64,000 bases of DNA from Streptomyces luteogriseus (GTDB lineage Bacteria > Actinomycetota > Actinomycetes > Streptomycetales > Streptomycetaceae): positions 2,418,001 to 2,482,000 of the forward strand of contig NZ_JACHMS010000001.1 of NCBI RefSeq assembly GCF_014205055.1, given 5' to 3'. The position numbers were made by a program, and so were the translations under genes. The notes under the pieces are model-generated. The model saw only the letters and a program-made list of their open reading frames with translations, was not told the DNA's origin and made no database searches. Position 1 is the stretch's first letter. The number at the start of each line of letters is the position of its first letter. This document shows, in pieces, positions 58,375 through 64,000 of this stretch.

Positions 58375-58458
58375 ATCTCCCTACCCAGAATGACCTGGGC
58401 CAGGTTCGGAGGGTCTGCGGCCGTGTGCCGCACTCTCAGCGCTGTGGCGCTCCCCTGT
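58375..58458 (-). ncRNA. TPP riboswitch (THI element)
   Basis: Read on the minus strand, the leader shows the conserved THI-box blocks in order: GGGGAGCGCC, GCGCTGAGAGTGCGG, a variable stem, AGACCCTCCGAACCTGG, and GTCATTCTGGGTAGGGAG. CTGAGAG and the GAACCTG/GGGTAGGGA core are diagnostic of the thiamine pyrophosphate aptamer. It lies about 90 bases before thiB and would reduce expression of the thiamine importer when TPP is plentiful. Confidence 0.95.
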
Positions 58459-58519
58459 CGGAATATGCAGATGTCGAATACGAGGTTGCCGATATGAAGA
58501 TGTGCTTACGACGGTCAGA

Positions 58520-59626
58520 CTACCGTTCGGTGGCCGCGAGCTGACCACACGCCCCGTCGATCTCCTGACCACGGGTGTCCCGGATCGTCACCGGCACACC
58601 ATGGGCGGCGATGGCCTCCACGAACGCCTTCTCGTCCTCGGGCCGGGAGGCGGTCCACTTCGACCCCGGCGTGGGGTTCAGCGGGATGAGGTTGACGTGC
58701 ACGGGCCTGCCCTTGAGCATCCGGCCGAGCCGGTCACCACGCCAGGCCTGGTCGTTGATGTCCCGGATCAGCGCGTACTCGATGGACAGCCGCCGCCCCG
58801 ACTTGGCGCTGTACTCGAAGCCGGCGTCCAGCACCTCGCGGACCTTCCAGCGCGTGTTCACCGGCACGAGGGTGTCGCGCAGCTCGTCGTCGGGGGCATG
58901 CAGCGAGATGGCGAGGCGGCACTTGAAGCCCTCGTCGGAGAACCGGTGGATGGCCGGGACGAGGCCGACGGTGGAGACGGTGATGCCGCGCTGCGAGAGG
59001 CCCACCCCGTCGGGCTCGGGGTCGGTGAGCCGCCGGATGGCACCGGCGACGCGGTTGTAGTTGGCGAGCGGCTCGCCCATGCCCATGAAGACGATGTTGC
59101 TGAGCCGAGCCGGTCCTCCGGGCACCTCCCCGTCCCGCAGCGCCCGCATGCCGTCCACGATCTGGTGCACGATCTCGGCGGTGGACAGATTCCGGTCCAG
59201 CCCCGCCTGCCCGGTCGCACAGAACGGGCAGTTCATGCCGCATCCCGCCTGCGAGCTGATGCACATGGTCACCCGGTCCGGGTAGCGCATCAGCACGGAC
59301 TCGACGAGCGTCCCGTCGAACAGCCGCCACAGCGTCTTGCGCGTGGTGCCCTGGTCGGTCGACAGGTGCCGCACGACGGTCATCAGCTCGGGCAGCAGCG
59401 CCTCCCGCAGCTTCCCCCGGGCACCGGCCGGAATGTCCGTCCACTGCTCCGGATCATGCGCGTACCGCGCGAAGTAGTGCTGCGAGAGCTGCTTGGCACG
59501 AAACGGCTTCTCCCCGACAGCGGCTACGGCCTCCTTGCGCTCGGCAGGAGTGAGATCGGCGAGATGCCGCGGCGGCTTCTTGGCTCCGCGGGGGGCTACG
59601 AAAGTGAGTTCTCCGGGTGCAGGCAT
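58520..59626 (-). CDS. rlmN: 23S rRNA (adenine-2503-C2)-methyltransferase RlmN
   Basis: This 368-residue radical-SAM enzyme has the cluster motif CGMNCPFC (Cys129, Cys133, Cys136), GMGEPLANY, the substrate-binding AISLHAP and the C-terminal cysteine in [11 protein letters not shown]. It methylates C2 of A2503 in 23S rRNA and A37 in some tRNAs. The start is the ATG of MPAPGELTF. It marks the edge of the conserved chromosomal part of the window; the next genes to the right are mobile in character. Confidence 0.95.
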   Translation of the reverse strand: MPAPGELTFVAPRGAKKPPRHLADLTPAERKEAVAAVGEKPFRAKQLSQHYFARYAHDPEQWTDIPAGARGKLREALLPELMTVVRHLSTDQGTTRKTLWRLFDGTLVESVLMRYPDRVTMCISSQAGCGMNCPFCATGQAGLDRNLSTAEIVHQIVDGMRALRDGEVPGGPARLSNIVFMGMGEPLANYNRVAGAIRRLTDPEPDGVGLSQRGITVSTVGLVPAIHRFSDEGFKCRLAISLHAPDDELRDTLVPVNTRWKVREVLDAGFEYSAKSGRRLSIEYALIRDINDQAWRGDRLGRMLKGRPVHVNLIPLNPTPGSKWTASRPEDEKAFVEAIAAHGVPVTIRDTRGQEIDGACGQLAATER

Positions 59627-59840
59627 AACCCATCCAGTGTGGCAGATCAACTCCGGTTGCCCAGGCCAGAGTGGGGTGGGGGTGGTCACCCGTGGGCGTC
59701 GGCTGTCAGCGTTGGTCGGCCTCGCACGGCCCAGGGACGGCCCAGCCGAGGTCTCTTGCCTCGTTGGGTCCGGGATGCAAGTCGGCGAAACCGATAAATT
59801 CCCTGCCTACACGCCTGGCGTTATGCCTATCCTGTGAATC

Positions 59841-60575
59841 ATGGCGCGACAGTTGCAACCATGGTGGATTGATCCCGCACTTCCGGGCTGCGAAGTGGGT
59901 GGGTCTGGGCGGTCAGGTATGACGTCAGATGAAATCACCCTCAAGAACCTCGCAGAGTTCTCGCATGCTCACGCTGATTACCGAATCAAGAATCACCAGA
60001 ACGCGTACGACAGGATTGACGCCATATTGGCGCTCAAGAGATCCATGCAAACCCGTCTAGAACACTTAGATCGGCTATACGGGTTTAAGCAGTACCCGGA
60101 GTTCAAGCAGCTCGGTCCTCTCGGTCTCCTGGACCACTGGGGAGTCATTCGTCGGCGGATGCTGCATCGCATGAGGCAGCTGCGTAACGCGGTTGAGCAT
60201 GACGGAGCTGAGCCACCGAGCCTGGATAACTGCGAGGACTACGCCGAGGTGACCTGGTGGTTCTTACGGGGCACCTCCCCGCTCTTGCAACCGATGGAAA
60301 ATGTCGATTACCTTGGCGAATTCCACGGCGACATTACATACACCTACAGACCGCTTCAGATCAGGATCTCAGGCGATGTAACCCGTGATCTTATCTCTGA
60401 TTCGGAGCGTTCAGGGTGGTCCAAACTTAAAACCGAGACGGCTCGCTACGGTGCCGGAAAGGGGGAAATGACTCCGGTTGAAAATGGGGACGGGCGTTAC
60501 CTGCTCGAAGCTAACGTCGCTGGCGCCGAGTGGGCGCATGATTTTCTGAGGCATGCATTTCGGCAATTGCTATGA
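59841..60575 (+). CDS. Hypothetical protein with HEPN-like RxxxxH motif, two TTA codons
   Basis: This 244-residue protein matches no named family I recognise. It is helical in the first 140 residues and contains LRNAVEHDGAEPP, in which Arg115 to His120 fit the R-x4-H motif of HEPN ribonuclease/toxin domains. The rest (VTWWFLRGTSPLL, YTYRPLQIRISGD) looks beta-rich. Base composition is visibly lower in GC than neighbours, and the gene has two TTA leucine codons (60066 and 60264), so it depends on the rare bldA tRNA: signs of transfer. The first ATG lies seven bases after TATCCT, consistent with a leaderless transcript; an ATG 26 codons later is the alternative. Confidence 0.7.
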   Translation: MARQLQPWWIDPALPGCEVGGSGRSGMTSDEITLKNLAEFSHAHADYRIKNHQNAYDRIDAILALKRSMQTRLEHLDRLYGFKQYPEFKQLGPLGLLDHWGVIRRRMLHRMRQLRNAVEHDGAEPPSLDNCEDYAEVTWWFLRGTSPLLQPMENVDYLGEFHGDITYTYRPLQIRISGDVTRDLISDSERSGWSKLKTETARYGAGKGEMTPVENGDGRYLLEANVAGAEWAHDFLRHAFRQLL

Positions 60576-61115
60576 CGCTGCCCATCGCGTTCGTTTGCCC
60601 ACCTGCCTTCCCCACCACTCACCCCAGCTCCCATCCCGTCTGCCGTCGACCCACACACCGTGGAGCGGGCGTGGTCCCTGGCGTCCAGGTGGAGCGCGCC
60701 ACTGTACGAACGACCTGGACGCCAGGGGCCGCGTCTGCTCGGCTCTGCCTGGGTCGACGGCAGACGGGATGGGAGCTCCCCGCGCACGCCACCGATCGGC
60801 CGGCACTCGCGAACGGCGCCCCCGCCATCTCGGAGCCTGAGCGCCCCCGCCGGAGGCATGCTTTGAGCGTTGCCGCGCTCGCGGATCTCGACTCATGGCC
60901 CGGCCTGTTTCACATGCGGGCGCGCGTCGGCGCAGCCCGGGCGGAGCGAGCCGAAGGCAGGAGCGGCGCCCGGAGCGGAGCCGGGAAGCGCGCCCGGCGG
61001 AGCGGAGCGCAGCCGGGGCTTGATGAGGTAGAGAAACTCGTAACAGCTCGGGCGTGGCCGGTCGGGGTAGGGGCATCCCTCGCGGCGTGAGTGCCTGCCT
61101 GGCGCCGAGTTGATG
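60576..61115. other. 540-base non-coding region with a large hairpin
   Basis: There is no convincing gene here; small open frames are mirror images of each other because of the inverted repeat at 60626-60777. The right half (60900-61030) has runs of GCGGAGCGGAGC-like repeats. I looked for a tRNA or its 3' end that could serve as an attachment site and found none. Confidence 0.6.
60626..60777. repeat. 152-bp inverted repeat (hairpin or MITE-like element)
   Basis: Arms 60626-60653 and 60750-60777 are perfectly complementary over 28 bp. Inside, 60673-60690 pairs with 60713-60730 at 17 of 18 positions. The 19-base segments between these blocks are equal in length and about half complementary, and the loop is 22 bases. 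The whole is a symmetric 65-bp-arm hairpin. Confidence 0.9.
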
Positions 61116-61784
61116 TCAGGTGGAAGCCTTGCCACTGGTGGTGAGGAGCCGACTGGTGAAGCCTTCGCGGCAGAGCCGCTCGAACGCCTGACGTACGTCC
61201 TCCGGCACCGGCTGACTGATCATGAACCCTTGCTCCGGGTAGATCAGCAAGCGCTGAAGCGCGCCCACAAGCATGTCGATGACTAGCCGTTCATCCCCGA
61301 TGGAATCGACGTAGTTGTCGAACGTCATCGGGGTCGAGGCGCTAACCACCTCGACCTCCGGCCAGAGCTTGCGCGCCGTCGCGTACGAGCGCCTCTCCTC
61401 ATACGGTTTGCTGATCAGGAGCACGGAGGACACCTCCACTCCGGCCTCCTCGAGCAGAGCTTTGGACAAGCGGATGTTCTCGCCGGTGTTGCGAGCGTGC
61501 TGTTCTACGAGCACCGCGGAGCTGGGAACGCCGAGTTCAAGAGCCCGCTCGCGGTAGTGGACTGCCTCACCCCTCGGCATGCGTTCTCGCGTCGTGGGGC
61601 TGGTAGATCCCGTGAACACAAGCAGTGGAGCCATGCCGCGCTTGTACAGATCGACTGCCGTATCGGCCACACCCAGGTCGTGGCTGCCCAGGCCGATCGC
61701 GACAGAGCACGGCCGCGGGGTGTGGCCCATCTGGTGGTAGTCCCACAGGCGTCGTGCGTCGGCCCGTGCCTGTGTCGAGATCAT
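61116..61784 (-). CDS. YdcF/ElyC (DUF218)-family protein
   Basis: This 222-residue protein has the DUF218 elements AIGLGSHDLGVADTAVDLYKRG, LVFTGSTSPTT, VLVEQHARNTGENIRLSKAL and LLISKPYEERRS, equivalent to the GG, ENT and K/R positions of YdcF. It has no membrane segment, unlike ElyC/SanA. The ATG overlaps the stop of the upstream GntR gene by one base (TAATG), so they form an operon. Such pairs are common next to transfer genes of Streptomyces plasmids and pSAM2-like elements. The biochemical role is unknown. Confidence 0.88.
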   Translation of the reverse strand: MISTQARADARRLWDYHQMGHTPRPCSVAIGLGSHDLGVADTAVDLYKRGMAPLLVFTGSTSPTTRERMPRGEAVHYRERALELGVPSSAVLVEQHARNTGENIRLSKALLEEAGVEVSSVLLISKPYEERRSYATARKLWPEVEVVSASTPMTFDNYVDSIGDERLVIDMLVGALQRLLIYPEQGFMISQPVPEDVRQAFERLCREGFTSRLLTTSGKAST

Positions 61785-62575
61785 TACTGCCCCTTCTCGC
61801 CCTTCGCTGAGTCCGGAACCTTGAAGTCGTATTCCCAGGCGAAGCGCGAAGCCGCGTGAACACCGATGGCGAACTCGACCACTGTGCCAGATGCCGTGTA
61901 GGTCGTCCGATGCAGCTCGACGACCGGTTCACCCGGCGGTAGTTGCAGGAGCTTCGCCTCGTCGGACGTGGGGGCCCGGGCGAAGAGCCGCTCCTTCATG
62001 TGGTCGATCTCGTACCCGGCGTCGTACAGCACCCGAAAGCCGCCGCCTTTGCCGGCCGGTCCCGGTGTCGGGTCCACCAGCCTGGTGCCCTCGACATGCT
62101 CGGGTCGGTAGTAGCTGGTCAGGGTGTGCGTCGGCTGGTCGCCTTCCTTCACCAATCGAGCTCGCGCGTACACCTCTGCTCCTTCAGGCAGGCCGTGCGC
62201 GGCTGCGACTGCTGGCGGGGCTTCGATGAGGCTGACCGTCTGGGACTGCTCGTTCCGGCGATAGCTGCGCCCGGAGGCCACGCGGTCCGCGATGAACGCG
62301 ACCTCGTCGCCGTCGCGCCACTTGGCCTTGTCGTACCGGGCGACGCCGAGCCGCTTCAGCGGAACCTGTTGCCGTACGACGGTGCCGTGCCCCCGAGACG
62401 AGGTCACCAGGCCCTCGGCCTCAAGAGCCTTGTAAGCCGCATGGACGGTGGACTTTGAGCCCACACCCTCTGCGACTAGCTCCCTGATCTGCGGAAGGTG
62501 CTGGCCTGGTGCGTACTCGCCCCTCTTGATCTGCTCAGCCAGCTTGTCCGCCAGCTCTCGCCACTTGGGCGTCAT
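61784..62575 (-). CDS. GntR-family regulator of a conjugative element (KorSA-like)
   Basis: This 263-residue regulator has an N-terminal winged helix (WRELADKLAEQIKRGEYAPG, then STVHAAYKALEAEGLVTSSRGHGT) and a C-terminal UTRA ligand domain (YARARLVKEGDQPTHTLTSYY, PTSDEAKLLQLPPGEPVVEL). It is the type that represses transfer functions in pSAM2-like elements. GAGGAG precedes the ATG. Three palindromes CAGTCCYRGGACTG lie in the 162-base gap between this gene and the divergent transfer genes and are its likely operators. Confidence 0.9.
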   Translation of the reverse strand: MTPKWRELADKLAEQIKRGEYAPGQHLPQIRELVAEGVGSKSTVHAAYKALEAEGLVTSSRGHGTVVRQQVPLKRLGVARYDKAKWRDGDEVAFIADRVASGRSYRRNEQSQTVSLIEAPPAVAAAHGLPEGAEVYARARLVKEGDQPTHTLTSYYRPEHVEGTRLVDPTPGPAGKGGGFRVLYDAGYEIDHMKERLFARAPTSDEAKLLQLPPGEPVVELHRTTYTASGTVVEFAIGVHAASRFAWEYDFKVPDSAKGEKGQ

Positions 62576-62609
62576 CGCGTGACTCCTCTCTTCGAGAACC
62601 AGTCAAACA

Positions 62610-62681
62610 CAGTCCCAGGACTGTTGACAGTCCTGGGACTGCGTGCCACTGTTTCCTCAGTCGCTCGCAGTCCTAGGACTG
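62610..62681. promoter_or_regulatory. Three palindromic operators CAGTCCYRGGACTG
   Basis: Perfect 14-bp palindromes lie at 62610-62623 (centre CA), 62628-62641 (centre TG, a mirror of the first) and 62668-62681 (centre TA). The first two are 18 bp apart, and TTGACA (62624-62629) lies between and overlaps them. The arrangement suits repression in both directions by the adjacent GntR protein. Confidence 0.85.
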
Positions 62682-62737
62682 CGAGCCGGAGGGTCTTCTT
62701 TGGGCTGCTCCAAACGCATCGACTCAGGGAGTGCTTC

Positions 62738-63067
62738 ATGCCGTCGTTCAAGATCGACGTTTCCACCGCCGTTGTGTTCGTGGCCACCGCCCCGACGCCG
62801 AAGCTTGTCAACCAGAAGACCGGAGAGCGCGCCGTGGACCGGGAGACCGGTGCGGGCCTGTCGACCGTGGGCCTGCTGGTCTCGGACGAGGGGGAGGGCA
62901 ACCTCTACCAGGTCACGATCCCGGAGACGGGTATCCCGGAGGGCCTGGCGCCGGGGCTGCCGGTGAAGGTGATCGGCTTGAAGGCCCGTGACTGGGAGAA
63001 CGAGTTCAACGGCCAGAAGCGCCACGGCATCTCGTTCCGCGCGGTCGCGATCACCCCGGCGGCCTGA
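62738..63067 (+). CDS. Small conserved protein of actinobacterial conjugative elements
   Basis: This 109-residue protein starts MPSFKIDVSTAVVFVATAP and has KLVNQKTGERAVDRETGAGL and LPVKVIGLKARDWENEFNGQ. It is predominantly beta and may be an OB-like fold. Proteins of this type commonly precede the FtsK-like transfer gene in pSAM2-type elements, but no function is known to me. AGGGAG lies six bases before the ATG. It is two bases from the transfer gene. Confidence 0.8.
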   Translation: MPSFKIDVSTAVVFVATAPTPKLVNQKTGERAVDRETGAGLSTVGLLVSDEGEGNLYQVTIPETGIPEGLAPGLPVKVIGLKARDWENEFNGQKRHGISFRAVAITPAA

Positions 63068-63069
63068 TC

Positions 63070-64000
63070 ATGACGGACCTGTCGATATGGCTGGAGGCCA
63101 CGGGAGCCGTAGCGGGTGCCGGTGGTCTCGGCTACGCGAAGGTACGCGCCCCGCGCGTGTACTGGGCGCTGGTCGGCATGCCGGTCACCTGGGGCCGCTT
63201 CCTCCTCTCGTACCGCTCGACCATGGACGTGTGCGGGCTGACGGTGCAGCCCTCGGGTCTGCGGGCGTTCATGACGCGCAACGTTGCCCGCCGCGAGGTG
63301 CAGCCGGTCCCGCCGAAGATCCGCCGGGTACGCGGCACCTCGACCGGCCTGCGGGTCACCCTGCGGCTCCCGGCCGGTCTGGAACCCGCCGACCTGATCG
63401 CCACCTCGGAACGGCTGCGCCACGCCTGGGGCGTGCACTCGGTGACCGTGGTGGAGACCAAGCCGGGATACGTAGAGCTGCGCATGACCGGCTATGACGT
63501 GCTGCGCCGGGTGCGGATGCCGCGTAAGGCACGTCCCCACGACATGGTCGTGCCGGTCGCACTGCGGGAGGACGGGACCGCCTTCGAGCGGGACTACCGG
63601 AAGGCGCCGATGGCGCTCACCCTGGGCGCGAACCATTCTGGCAAGTCGATGTATCAGCGCAACCTGATCAAGGGGCTCGCCCAACTGCCGGTGGCTCTGG
63701 TCGGCATCGACTGCAAGCGCGGGGTGGAACAGACCGCCTACGGGCCTCGCCTGTCGGCACTGGCCACCACTCCGGACGAATCCGCCTCGCTGCTGGCTGT
63801 CTTGGTGGCGGAGATGGAAAGCCGCTTCGACGTGCTGAAGGGGCACGGCGTCTCCGACTTGTGGGAGCTACCCGCCGAGCTCCGGCCGGTGCCGGTCGTC
63901 GTCCTGGTGGACGAGGTGGCAGAGCTGTTCCTGATCTCCTCCAAGAAGGATGAGGAACGCCGCGAGCGAATCGTCACCGCGCTGATCCGACTGGCGCAGA
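63070..64000 (+). CDS. FtsK/SpoIIIE-type conjugal transfer protein (TraSA-like), 3' truncated
   Basis: This is the first 310 codons of a DNA translocase; the frame is open to the window edge. There are N-terminal hydrophobic and beta regions (ATGAVAGAGGLGYAKV, RVYWALVGMPVTWGRFLL), then the ATPase domain with Walker A GANHSGKS (about 186-193) and Walker B VVVLVDEVAELF. Proteins of this family move double-stranded plasmid DNA between Streptomyces hyphae as single transfer proteins. It starts two bases after the preceding gene. The rest of the element (replication, excision and integrase genes) should lie to the right of the window. Confidence 0.92.
   Translation, partial: MTDLSIWLEATGAVAGAGGLGYAKVRAPRVYWALVGMPVTWGRFLLSYRSTMDVCGLTVQPSGLRAFMTRNVARREVQPVPPKIRRVRGTSTGLRVTLRLPAGLEPADLIATSERLRHAWGVHSVTVVETKPGYVELRMTGYDVLRRVRMPRKARPHDMVVPVALREDGTAFERDYRKAPMALTLGANHSGKSMYQRNLIKGLAQLPVALVGIDCKRGVEQTAYGPRLSALATTPDESASLLAVLVAEMESRFDVLKGHGVSDLWELPAELRPVPVVVLVDEVAELFLISSKKDEERRERIVTALIRLAQ

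Noticed and set aside
60497..60859. Overlapping small open frames on both strands
   Set aside because: They mirror each other because of the inverted repeat, and none has a ribosome site or a recognisable domain.
59627..61115. tRNA gene or tRNA 3' end as integration site
   Set aside because: I looked on both strands for the T-loop motif GGTTCGAATCC and an acceptor stem and found none.

Overview
The window is GC-rich, strongly codon-biased DNA with many GTG starts, 1-4 nt gene overlaps and twin-arginine lipoprotein signals. It fits a Streptomyces chromosome. The gene order around the GABA/polyamine genes resembles the S. coelicolor SCO5645-SCO5680 region as I remember it; I could not check this. 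I support 50 protein genes, two of them cut by the window edges. I found no rRNA, tRNA or CRISPR array.

Left part (1-20.6 kb). After a truncated acyl-CoA dehydrogenase comes a plant-polysaccharide locus. A LacI-type regulator is followed by a GH31 glycosidase and a sulfotransferase. A long leftward operon encodes a solute-binding protein, two sugar permeases, GH74, GH42, GH95 and GH12 enzymes. A divergent GH3 enzyme completes the set. Together these activities could import and strip xyloglucan (glucan backbone, xylose, galactose and fucose). The palindrome TCGAAGCGCTTCGA occurs twice upstream of lacI and twice between the transporter operon and GH3, so one regulator probably controls the whole set. 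No ATPase is encoded for the importer.

Middle part (20.6-48.5 kb). This is a polyamine/GABA catabolic region in three blocks. Block one has an aldehyde dehydrogenase, a PucR regulator, an FtsK/TraG-like ATPase and GabT. Block two is a leftward operon of aldehyde dehydrogenase, PotD, PotA, PotB, PotC and an FAD amine oxidase. Block three has an aldehyde dehydrogenase divergent from an Lrp-type regulator and an aminotransferase. Between them lie an acyltransferase fusion with five 36-bp repeats, a PAP2 phosphatase, a NADAR protein, two DUF4190-like membrane proteins, an adenosine deaminase-family enzyme (possibly for menaquinone synthesis), a glycerophosphodiesterase, and an ECF sigma factor fused to a zinc anti-sigma motif, membrane helices and an outer domain.

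Right part (48.5-64 kb). A degenerate ABC ATPase and its FtsX-like partner are followed by VOC, LOG-family and LAETG surface proteins, a mycothiol-dependent-type enzyme, and a thiBPQ-type thiamine transport operon under a TPP riboswitch whose Shine-Dalgarno can be sequestered. Then comes rlmN. From about 59.8 kb the sequence changes character: a lower-GC, TTA-containing gene with a HEPN-like motif, a 152-bp hairpin, a YdcF/GntR pair, three palindromic operators, and an FtsK/TraSA-like transfer gene running off the edge. This is the start of a pSAM2-like integrative conjugative element.
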